A DNA stretch of 14,503 nt from Pseudomonadota bacterium (GTDB lineage: Bacteria > Pseudomonadota > Alphaproteobacteria > Reyranellales > Reyranellaceae), in assembly GCA_023436825.1 (NCBI GenBank), contig JAEZHS010000762.1, positions 1-14,503 of the forward strand, in the 5' to 3' direction. The translations under genes and the position numbers were made by a program. The first letter of the stretch is position 1. Each line of letters starts with the position of its first letter. The notes under the pieces are model-generated. The model was given only the letters and a program-made list of their open reading frames with translations, was not told the DNA's origin and searched no databases. Below are positions 1 to 6,299 of the stretch, in pieces.

Positions 1-633
1 CGCCACCGAAACGCCAAAATTCTTGAGCTTCGCCAAGGTGAATGTCGCGCGCGCAGCGGCGCCGACGACGCCGGCGTCGCTGCCCTCCAGCAGCGCCACC
101 CACTCGGCCTCATCGGCCCGCGGAGAGTCCATGCTCTTGGCCTGCAGCGGTGCATTCGCGACCTCGAGGTCGTTCTCCGCCGCCATGGCGCCGACCATGC
201 CGGGCCGCTCGATCGCCTTGGGCAACGCCGTCTCGTTCAGCCATTCGACCAGGGCCTTGCGATCCCGCGGGTTGGGCGTGAAGCGCACGGCGGCCACCGC
301 GCCGCCGCCGCCGTGCGCCAGGTCGGCCTGCACGCGCACCGTCAGCCGTGTGAACTTGGTGAAGTTGGCCATCGTCGCCTGCGTCCACGGCGTCTGGTTG
401 GCGAGCAGCGCCAGGTATCCCGGCGTCGCCAGGTCCTCGACCGTGTCGCATTCATAGGTCGCGAGGTACTTGGGCGCACCGCGCACGGCGACATAGCGTC
501 GCCCGCGATGGAAGCCCGGCAGGTTCACCCGCTCGTCAATGTGCTCCCGATTGTACCACTCGTTGAAGTCGCGCTCGTCGCGCGCCTTCACTTCGCAGAA
601 CACGATCAGCATGCCTTTGCCGTGAAGCGGCAT
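1..633 (-). CDS. DUF4286/EthD-like protein, 3'-truncated by the window edge
   Basis: The frame is open from an ATG at 633 to base 1 (211 codons, no stop), so the C-terminus lies outside the window. A Shine-Dalgarno GGGGAGGA (639-646) sits 5 bases before the ATG. The product begins MPLHGKGMLIVFCEVKARDE. It continues with a FNEWYNREHIDERVNLPGF segment and GAPKYLATYECDT, which is the pattern of DUF4286/EthD-like dimeric alpha-beta barrel proteins: a strand, an N-W-Y helix with a conserved histidine, then a PKYLA strand. Around residue 97 a second, weaker ferredoxin-like half seems to start (RLTVRVQADL, then GGGGAVAAVRFTP), so the protein is probably a tandem. Small proteins of this fold often act on or bind hydrophobic catabolic intermediates, but no specific function can be assigned. 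It is transcribed divergently from the TctC gene, which hints at shared regulation. The reading frame is well supported; the family name is moderately sure. Confidence 0.8.
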   Translation of the reverse strand, partial: MPLHGKGMLIVFCEVKARDERDFNEWYNREHIDERVNLPGFHRGRRYVAVRGAPKYLATYECDTVEDLATPGYLALLANQTPWTQATMANFTKFTRLTVRVQADLAHGGGGAVAAVRFTPNPRDRKALVEWLNETALPKAIERPGMVGAMAAENDLEVANAPLQAKSMDSPRADEAEWVALLEGSDAGVVGAAARATFTLAKLKNFGVSVA

Positions 634-638
634 CGTGG

Positions 639-646
639 TCCTCCCC
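639..646 (-). promoter_or_regulatory. Ribosome binding site of the DUF4286-like gene
   Basis: On the minus strand this reads GGGGAGGA, 5 bases before the ATG at 633. It is a near-consensus Shine-Dalgarno sequence and fixes the start of the edge-truncated gene. Confidence 0.65.
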
Positions 647-679
647 GCCGGTTCCCTGGTCACAGCTTCATCTCAGGCG

Positions 680-709
680 TTCCGGTCGGATCCCACGCTA
701 TCCTAAAAT
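680..709 (+). promoter_or_regulatory. Candidate promoter of the plus-strand operon
   Basis: TAAAAT (704-709) matches the -10 consensus in five of six bases. It lies 18 bases after a poor -35 candidate, TTCCGG (680-685). The expected start of transcription is near 716, just before the Shine-Dalgarno sequence. It is the most AT-rich patch of the 97-base divergent gap 634-730. On the opposite strand the same patch reads TAGGAT and could serve the divergent gene. The weak -35 makes this tentative; an activator-dependent promoter is possible. Confidence 0.3.
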
Positions 710-717
710 CGTGCTTC

Positions 718-727
718 GGAGGAGGAA
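718..727 (+). promoter_or_regulatory. Strong ribosome binding site that decides a TTG start
   Basis: GGAGGAGGAA lies just before a TTG at 731, with AGGAGG (720-725) 5 bases from it. No ATG or GTG has comparable spacing; the next in-frame ATG, at 761, would remove the arginine-rich start of the signal peptide. The site therefore supports TTG initiation of the binding-protein gene. Confidence 0.7.
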
Positions 728-730
728 CGC

Positions 731-1711
731 TTGAGGACCCTCGTGCGGCGACGCACCGTCATGGCGTGTGCCGGCGGTGTCGTGGCCGCGACCGCCCTGT
801 CGTCGGCAGCCGATGCCTGGCCTGACCAGCCCATGCGGCTCGTCGTGCCGTTCACGCCGGCTGGCGGGCCCGATTTCATCGCCCGTTTCGTCGGCGAACG
901 CCTGTCGCCCAGGCTCGCCCAGCCCGTGGTGGTGGAGAACCTGCCGGGCGCCTCGGGCAATATCGGCAGCCTGCAGGTAGCGCGCGCCAAACCAGACGGC
1001 CTCACGATCATGTCGTCGGTCAACACGCTGGTGATGAACGCCAGCCTGTTCCGCAACCTGCCCTATGATCCGGTGACGGATTTCGCGCCATTGGGGTTGA
1101 GCGCCTGGGGCACGTTGGTGCTGGTCGCCCATCCTTCGCAGAAGCCGGCCACGCTCGGCGAGATGATCGCGCTGGCCGAGGATCGATCGCAGACCCAGAC
1201 CTACGCCAGTCCGGGCGTCGGCACGCCGCATCATCTGGCGATGGCGCTGCTGGAGACCGCGTCGGGCATCGAGTTGCTGCACGTTCCCTACAAAGGCTCG
1301 GCGGGCGCGGTGCAGGATCTCCTGTCGGGGCAGGTCGGGTACATGTTCCTGCCGGTACATGTGGCAGTCCCCTACATCCAGGCCGGCAAGCTGAAGGCGC
1401 TCGCCGTCGGCAGCCCCGAACGCCGTCCGCAGGTCCCAGACGTGCCGACGCTCGGCGAAAGCGGCCTCAAGGATGCCGATGTCGACATGTGGTACGGCTT
1501 TTTTGCGCCCAAGGACACGCCGGCCGAGATCGTCGACCGGCTCAACCGTGAGATCGTCGCGATCCTGGAGTCGCCGGAGGCGAAGACCGCCTTCGAAAAG
1601 CAGGGTCTCATTCCTGCCGTCTCGACGCCGGCGGCGCTGGGTGAGATCGCGGCGCGCGATCGCGTGCGCTGGGCCGACATCGTGGCCAAGCGCGGCATCC
1701 AGCCCGAGTAG
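731..1711 (+). CDS. TctC/Bug-family periplasmic substrate-binding protein (tripartite tricarboxylate transporter family)
   Basis: This 326-residue protein has the usual length for Bug/TctC extracytoplasmic binding proteins, which capture carboxylates such as citrate, aromatic acids or nicotinate. An N-terminal export signal is visible: VRRRTVM (residues 5-11), a short hydrophobic stretch, and an A-D-A cleavage site after residue 29. The consecutive arginines suggest Tat export, but Sec is possible. Family landmarks follow: RLVVPFTPAGGPDFIAR after the cleavage site, then PGASGNIGSLQVARAKPDG, and LHVPYKGSAGAVQDLLSGQV in the second lobe. The TTG start is chosen from the strong Shine-Dalgarno sequence. 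No TctA or TctB membrane genes are present, so it is an orphan Bug protein, as is common in this expanded family. The next gene starts 4 bases after its stop, implying co-transcription and perhaps coupled translation. The ligand cannot be told from sequence, but the enzymes around it suggest an organic acid. Confidence 0.92.
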   Translation: MRTLVRRRTVMACAGGVVAATALSSAADAWPDQPMRLVVPFTPAGGPDFIARFVGERLSPRLAQPVVVENLPGASGNIGSLQVARAKPDGLTIMSSVNTLVMNASLFRNLPYDPVTDFAPLGLSAWGTLVLVAHPSQKPATLGEMIALAEDRSQTQTYASPGVGTPHHLAMALLETASGIELLHVPYKGSAGAVQDLLSGQVGYMFLPVHVAVPYIQAGKLKALAVGSPERRPQVPDVPTLGESGLKDADVDMWYGFFAPKDTPAEIVDRLNREIVAILESPEAKTAFEKQGLIPAVSTPAALGEIAARDRVRWADIVAKRGIQPE

Positions 1712-1715
1712 ACCG

Positions 1716-4286
1716 ATGACATCGACCATCGCCGACGTTCTGGCCGGCCATGCGATGCGTGACCCGGAGGCGCCGGCGATCGTCTGCCCCAGCCTCGGCA
1801 CGCTTTCCTTCGGCAGCCTGGCGCGCCATGTCCAGCAGATCCGCACTGCGCTCGCCACGGCCGGCATCGGTCCGTCCTCGCGCGTCGGCATTGCCCTGCA
1901 GCGCGGACCGGAGGCGGCACTGCTGAATGTCGCCATCTCGGCCAACGCTGCCGTCCTGCCGATCAATCCCAATCTTCCGCCGGCGGAGCTGCGCGAAGAG
2001 CTGAAGCGCATCCGCGTTCATGCGCTGGTCGTTCCCGGCGAGGCCGGTTTGCCGCCGTGGGTCGACGAAGACGAGGAAGGCCCCGTCCTCTTCAAGGCCA
2101 CCAAGGCCGTTTCCTCCTTCGACGAGATCGCCCTCGCGCCGGTGAAGGACATCCGTCGCCCCGCGCCGTCGGGCGAGGTGACCGAGCAATCATGGGCGGC
2201 GATCTTCCGTACGTCGGGGACGACGGGGCCGTCGAAGCGGGTGCCCGTGACGCACCAGAACCTGATCGAGATGGCGCGCAAGATGGAACGCTGGCTGGCG
2301 CTGACGCCCGCCGATCGTTCCGCCTGCATCATGCCGATCTATTACAACGCCGGCTTCAAGGCGACGCTGGTGGCGCCGCTCCTGGTCGGTTGCAGTGTGG
2401 CCCTGCCCGAGCAGGCCGGTGCGCACGACATCGAGCAATGGCTGGGCGCATTGCGGCCGACCTGGCTCACCGCCTCGCCGGCCTTCCTGCAGGCGGTGGT
2501 GGAAAAGCTTAGCGCGTCGTCGGGCGCATCATTCGCCCAGTCCTTGCGCTTCGTCCTGTCGACGGCCTCCTATCTTCCCGATCACACCCGGCGCGAGCTG
2601 ACGCGCCTGCTCGGCAAGCCCGTCGTCGAATTCTACGGCCTCTGCGAAGCGGGCATGATGAGCGGTCCGCTGCTTTCTCCGGACGAGTCGGGCACGGTCG
2701 GCCGCATCCCCGACGGCGAGCTGGCGATCCGCGACGACAAGGGCGGCGTCATGCGGCCGGGACAGGTCGGGCAGGTCATGCTGCGCGGGCCGAGCGTCAT
2801 GCCGGGCTATCTGCTGGACGATATCGAAGGCGAGCCGACCGGCCTTCTGGACGGTTGGCTGGCGACCGGCGATCTCGGCAGCGTCGACGAACGCGGGCTC
2901 CTCACCATCGCCGGCCGCACCAAGGAGATCATCAATCGCGGCGGTGAGAAGATCGCGCCCTATGATGTCGAGAAGGCGCTGCTGGCGCATCCCGCGGTGC
3001 GCGAAGCGGCGGCATTTGCCGTGCCCCATGCGCGGCTCGGCGAGAATGTGGGGGCCGCCGTCGTCCTGCATGGTGGCGCCGGAGCGACGTCGACCGAGCT
3101 GATCGATTTCGTCTATGAGCGCCTGGCCCCCTTCCAGCGGCCGCGCCACGTCCATGTCGTCGACAGCCTGCCGCTCGGTCCGACCGTCAAGATCTCGCGG
3201 CCGCGGCTCTCGGCGGCTTTCGCCGACGCGCGACGGGATACGCCGCCGCCGGCCGCACCGCTGGAAATCCTGATCGCCGAGATCTGGCAGCGGCTGTTGA
3301 AGCGCCACGACATCGGCATGGACGACGACTTCTTCGAGATCGGTGGCGATTCGCTGCAGGCCACCGAGATGCTTCTGGAAGTCGAGGAGGCGACGCACCA
3401 TCGCATCAGCCCGTCGGACATCCGCGCCCAGCTTACCATCCGCGTCCTGTGCGACAGGCTGGCCGGCGCGGCTGCCGCCCGCGACGAGGCGATGACCAAG
3501 GTGAGGGGCGGCGAGGGCACGCCGCTGTTCCTCTGTCATGGCGATTTCTGCGGCTGGGGTTTCTATGGCTTTCGCCTGAGCGAGATGCTCGAGGGCAACG
3601 GGCCCGTCTACCTGCTGCACTCGCTGCTCGATGGCGCCAAGGGCATCGAGACGATCGAGGACATGGCGGCGCGTTACGTCGCCGGCGTGCAGGCTGCCGC
3701 TCCCGATGGCCCGGTTCGGGTCGCGGGCTACTGCCACGGCGGCCTGGCGGCGCTCGAGCTCGTACGGCGGTTGGAGGCGGCAGGGCGGACGGTGGAGAAG
3801 GTCGTCCTGATCGACGCCTTCTCGCTGAATGCGCGGCCGACCCTGCGTCCGATCGTTTCCATCGTCTCCTGGATGGGTCGCCGGCTGCCGGGCGACCTGG
3901 GCCGCAAGGTCGGGCGCAGTGGCATGCCATCGGTGTGGGTGCTCGCCACTCACCTGCTGCGGCGCGACCCGACGATCCTGCGTCGCGTGGCCAAGACCGC
4001 CCACAGCGGCTCGATGCGTGCCTGGGATGCCTCGCAGCGCACCACCTATTACCGCGCCATGGCGAAGTACCTGCCGCCGCGCATCCGTGCCGTCATCGTC
4101 TGCCTTCTGTCCGACGAGTATGTCGGGCGCAAGGAGTATGACGCGGCACCCTGGAGGCGCCTGGCGCCCCACGTGCAGAGCGGCCGCCTTCCCGGCCAGC
4201 ACAATACCTGCGTCAGCACGCATGTCGGCGAGCTCGCCGAACGGCTGAACCGGGAATTCGCCGAGCCTGCCACGCTCATGGAGTAA
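1716..4286 (+). CDS. Free-standing NRPS-like synthetase: adenylation, carrier and thioesterase domains
   Basis: The product has 856 residues in three domains. The adenylation domain (about 1-500) shows the P-loop TSGTTGPSK (166-174), FYGLCEAG (306-313), TGD (384-386), GRTKEII with GGEK (400-412) and a catalytic-lysine candidate K492 in TVKISR. It resembles acyl-CoA ligase/Pcs60-type enzymes more than amino-acid NRPS domains. The carrier domain (about 515-590) has GGDSLQ, with Ser546 as phosphopantetheine site. The alpha/beta-hydrolase thioesterase (about 600-856) has LFLCHG (around 608), a nucleophile elbow GYCHGG with Cys673, Asp700 (LIDAF) and His829 (GQH). Cysteine replaces the usual serine. 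Expected role: activate a carboxylate, load it on the carrier, and hydrolyse, transfer or condense it. No condensation domain or phosphopantetheinyl transferase is present in the window. The start at 1716 lies 4 bases after the tctC stop with only a weak Shine-Dalgarno sequence, so coupling is likely. The frame is open upstream to 1473, but that part overlaps tctC. Substrate unknown. Confidence 0.93.
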   Translation: MTSTIADVLAGHAMRDPEAPAIVCPSLGTLSFGSLARHVQQIRTALATAGIGPSSRVGIALQRGPEAALLNVAISANAAVLPINPNLPPAELREELKRIRVHALVVPGEAGLPPWVDEDEEGPVLFKATKAVSSFDEIALAPVKDIRRPAPSGEVTEQSWAAIFRTSGTTGPSKRVPVTHQNLIEMARKMERWLALTPADRSACIMPIYYNAGFKATLVAPLLVGCSVALPEQAGAHDIEQWLGALRPTWLTASPAFLQAVVEKLSASSGASFAQSLRFVLSTASYLPDHTRRELTRLLGKPVVEFYGLCEAGMMSGPLLSPDESGTVGRIPDGELAIRDDKGGVMRPGQVGQVMLRGPSVMPGYLLDDIEGEPTGLLDGWLATGDLGSVDERGLLTIAGRTKEIINRGGEKIAPYDVEKALLAHPAVREAAAFAVPHARLGENVGAAVVLHGGAGATSTELIDFVYERLAPFQRPRHVHVVDSLPLGPTVKISRPRLSAAFADARRDTPPPAAPLEILIAEIWQRLLKRHDIGMDDDFFEIGGDSLQATEMLLEVEEATHHRISPSDIRAQLTIRVLCDRLAGAAAARDEAMTKVRGGEGTPLFLCHGDFCGWGFYGFRLSEMLEGNGPVYLLHSLLDGAKGIETIEDMAARYVAGVQAAAPDGPVRVAGYCHGGLAALELVRRLEAAGRTVEKVVLIDAFSLNARPTLRPIVSIVSWMGRRLPGDLGRKVGRSGMPSVWVLATHLLRRDPTILRRVAKTAHSGSMRAWDASQRTTYYRAMAKYLPPRIRAVIVCLLSDEYVGRKEYDAAPWRRLAPHVQSGRLPGQHNTCVSTHVGELAERLNREFAEPATLME

Positions 4287-4349
4287 AACGGGGTTTCGTC
4301 CCGCCGCCGCGACTTGGTCTATGCTGGTCGTGACGGAGAGGAAACACCC

Positions 4350-5534
4350 ATGAAAATCGTCAAGATCGAAGACCTTCACTGCAACGCCGGCTGGCGTGAT
4401 TTTTCATTCCTCAAGATCACGACCGACGAAGGCGTGATCGGTTGGTCGGAATACAATGAGGGGTATGGCAGCGCCGGCCTCACCGCCGTGATCCGCCGCA
4501 TGGCCCAGGACCTGATCGGTCACGATCCGCGCCCCATCGAGCGCATCATGGCGCGTCAGCAGGCGATCACGCGTCAGGCGCCGGGCGGGCTCAACCAGCA
4601 GGCCATGGCCGCCATCGAGAACGCGCTTCTGGACGTCAAGGCCAAGGCGCTGGGCGTGCCCGTCTACGAGCTGTTCGGCGGGCCGGTGCGCGACCGTCTG
4701 CCGCTCTACTGGTCGCATTGCGGCAGCTACCGCTTCAGCAACGCGGCCGTCATGGGCGTGGAGCCGGTGCGCTCGCTCGACGACCTGGTGAAGCTCGGCG
4801 AGCACGTGAAAAAACGCGGCTTCAAGGCGCTGAAGACCAACATCTTCCGCTTCGACGGCAATCCGCCCTACATGCACCAGCCGGGCTTCGCGCGTGGGCC
4901 GGGCTATCCCGAACTCAATCCCGACGGCGCCACGCTCGCCGCCATCACCGAGGGGCTGGCGGCGTTCCGCCAGGGGGCAGGCCCCGAGATGGGTATCCTG
5001 CTCGACAGCAACTTCAACTTCAAAACCGAGGGCTACATCAAGGTCGCGCGCGCCTGCGAGCCCTACAATCTCTTCTGGCTCGAGATCGATTCATACGATG
5101 CGGAGGGACTGCGGTTGATCCGCGACCGGGCGTCGATGCCGATCGCCTCCTGCGAATCGCTGTTCGGCCGCCGCCAGTTCCGGCCGTTCTTCGAGAACCG
5201 GTCGATGGACGTGGCGATCATCGATGCGCCGTGGAACGGCGTGCAGGAGTCGATGAAGATCGCGGCCATGGCGGAGCCGTATGAAATCAACTGCGCACCG
5301 CACAATTTCTATGGCCACATGTCGACGCTGATGAGCGCCAACATGTGCGCCGCCATGCCCAATTTCCGTATCATGGAAATCGATATCGACGACGTCCCGT
5401 GGAAGGACGATCTGGTCACCCATCCGCCGGTCATCCAGAATGGCGAACTGATCGTGCCCACCCGTCCGGGCTGGGGCGCCGACATCAACGAAGAAGCGGT
5501 GCGGGCGCATCCGCCCCGGAATCCGCATCCGTAA
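4350..5534 (+). CDS. Enolase-superfamily enzyme (mandelate racemase/muconate lactonizing family; sugar-acid dehydratase-like)
   Basis: The 394-residue protein has the capping domain (about 1-120) and the barrel of the mandelate racemase subgroup. These enzymes abstract the proton alpha to a carboxylate and stabilise an Mg-bound enolate. Visible landmarks: Lys162 in KTN at the end of the second strand, probable Mg ligands Asp219 (LLDSN), Glu245 (LEID) and Glu269 (SCES), and His318 (APHNFYGH) with Asp292 as likely dyad partner. The K-x-N and APH patterns resemble galactonate dehydratase. However, the usual E-E-P at the second ligand is E-I-D, and the position of the galactonate dehydratase catalytic histidine after the first ligand reads Asn221. 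Dehydration or epimerisation of a hydroxy acid is likely, with an uncertain substrate. The ATG at 4350 is preferred over the longer frame from 4314 because a GGAGAGG Shine-Dalgarno sequence precedes it and the product then begins at the conserved MKIVKIE. Confidence 0.9.
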   Translation: MKIVKIEDLHCNAGWRDFSFLKITTDEGVIGWSEYNEGYGSAGLTAVIRRMAQDLIGHDPRPIERIMARQQAITRQAPGGLNQQAMAAIENALLDVKAKALGVPVYELFGGPVRDRLPLYWSHCGSYRFSNAAVMGVEPVRSLDDLVKLGEHVKKRGFKALKTNIFRFDGNPPYMHQPGFARGPGYPELNPDGATLAAITEGLAAFRQGAGPEMGILLDSNFNFKTEGYIKVARACEPYNLFWLEIDSYDAEGLRLIRDRASMPIASCESLFGRRQFRPFFENRSMDVAIIDAPWNGVQESMKIAAMAEPYEINCAPHNFYGHMSTLMSANMCAAMPNFRIMEIDIDDVPWKDDLVTHPPVIQNGELIVPTRPGWGADINEEAVRAHPPRNPHP

Positions 5535-5560
5535 CCCACATCCGAGAGGGGAGAGGTCAC

Positions 5561-6199
5561 ATGGTCTACGAACTACGTTGCTATACGCTGGCGCCCGGCA
5601 AGATGCCGGACTACCTCAAGGCCGCCGAAACGATCGGCCGTCCGGCGCGCGGCAACAACTACGGCGTCAACCACGGCTACTGGACGGCCGAGTTCGGCGC
5701 GTTGAACCAGATCTGGCATCTGTGGAAGTACGACAGCCTGAACGACCGCGAGCGCCTGCGCGGCGAGCTCGCAAAGAACAAGGACTGGACCGAGAAGTAC
5801 GTGCCGACCATCCGGCCGTGGATCCAGCGCCAGGACCTGCGCGTGATGAACGCTGTCGTCGACATCAAGCCTTCCGACGGCACCACCGGCAACGTCTATG
5901 AGCTGCGCATCTACCGCACCGTGCTGGGCGGCGCGCAGCAGTACGGCAAGGATTTCCTCGAGGTGAAGGAAGCGCGCGACAAGTACTCGCCGATCTGGGG
6001 CGCCTGGACCGGCGAGTTCCCGCAGCCCAACGAGTGGATCCATCTCTGGCGCTACAAGAACCTGCAGGAGCGCTTCGAGGCGCGTGCCGCGGCGATGAAG
6101 GATCCGGCCTGGCAGGCCTACCTCGCCAAGGGGCCGGCCAAGCTCGCCGAGATGCACTCGACCCTGCTGCTGCCGACGAACTACTCGCCGCTTAAGTAA
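5561..6199 (+). CDS. NIPSNAP family protein with two tandem domains
   Basis: The 212-residue product consists of two NIPSNAP-type ferredoxin-like repeats. The first (about 1-100) starts MVYELRCYTLAPGKM and contains HLWKYDSLNDRERLR. The second (about 110-212) starts NVYELRIYRTVLGGA and contains HLWRYKNLQERFEAR. The repeats share the YELR.Y strand and the HLW.Y strand followed by an arginine-rich helix, so the gene arose by internal duplication. NIPSNAP proteins form dimeric alpha-beta barrels; bacterial members sit beside catabolic genes, but their chemistry is mostly unknown. Strand spacing suggests a cytoplasmic protein; no signal peptide or membrane segment is visible. A GGGGAGAGG Shine-Dalgarno sequence precedes ATG 5561, 26 bases after the enolase-superfamily stop, so the two genes are probably co-transcribed and may act on the same intermediate. 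The assignment to family is firm; the role is unknown. Confidence 0.9.
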   Translation: MVYELRCYTLAPGKMPDYLKAAETIGRPARGNNYGVNHGYWTAEFGALNQIWHLWKYDSLNDRERLRGELAKNKDWTEKYVPTIRPWIQRQDLRVMNAVVDIKPSDGTTGNVYELRIYRTVLGGAQQYGKDFLEVKEARDKYSPIWGAWTGEFPQPNEWIHLWRYKNLQERFEARAAAMKDPAWQAYLAKGPAKLAEMHSTLLLPTNYSPLK

Positions 6200-6202
6200 A
6201 GC

Positions 6203-6275
6203 TGTCATCCCGAGCGAAGCGAGTGACCTTTGAGGCAACGGTAAAGGTCCCTCGGGCTTCGCCCTCGGGATGACA
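6203..6275. repeat. Imperfect palindromic intergenic repeat (REP-like, GTCATCCCGAG type)
   Basis: The left arm 6203-6231 begins TGTCATCCCGAG and ends GACCTTT. The right arm 6243-6275 is its reverse complement apart from one substitution and four extra bases. The loop is GAGGCAACGGT (6232-6242). Sequences with these TGTCATCCCGAG termini occur as dispersed palindromes in many proteobacterial genomes. It begins 3 bases after the NIPSNAP stop and could act as an RNA-stabilising hairpin, a terminator without a T-run, or a MITE/REP relic. Confidence 0.85.
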
Positions 6276-6286
6276 TTTGTGCGTAT

Positions 6287-6293
6287 GGAAAGG
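6287..6293 (+). promoter_or_regulatory. Ribosome binding site that decides the molybdenum-enzyme start
   Basis: GGAAAGG ends 6 bases before ATG 6300. Two earlier in-frame ATGs are less likely: 6270 lies inside the palindromic repeat, and 6285 has no Shine-Dalgarno sequence at the right distance. Confidence 0.5.
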
Positions 6294-6299
6294 CTTGCC

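Noticed and set aside
23..457. Plus-strand open frame at the left edge
   Set aside because: It is antisense to the DUF4286-like frame, which has a Shine-Dalgarno sequence and family motifs, whereas this one is serine/alanine-rich with no motif.
1473..1715. Upstream extension of the A-T-TE frame to an ATG at 1473
   Set aside because: It would overlap 239 bases of tctC and encodes an arginine/serine-rich stretch. The ATG at 1716 matches the normal adenylation-domain N-terminus.
698..2011. 437-codon open frame on the minus strand opposite tctC
   Set aside because: It is antisense to the TctC and adenylation coding sequences and has no recognisable motifs.
4287..4349. Possible promoter or small hairpin before the enolase-superfamily gene
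   Set aside because: Only a weak CGGG/CCCG stem and no convincing -35/-10 pair are visible in these 63 bases.
2529..4379. 616-codon open frame on the minus strand opposite the A-T-TE gene
   Set aside because: It lies antisense to strongly conserved adenylation, carrier and thioesterase motifs. Its product is arginine-, alanine- and glycine-rich without recognisable domains, as expected from GC-rich DNA.
6270..6299. Earlier starts (6270 and 6285) for the molybdenum enzyme
   Set aside because: 6270 lies inside the palindromic repeat, and 6285 lacks a well-spaced Shine-Dalgarno sequence. 6300 has GGAAAGG 6 bases upstream.
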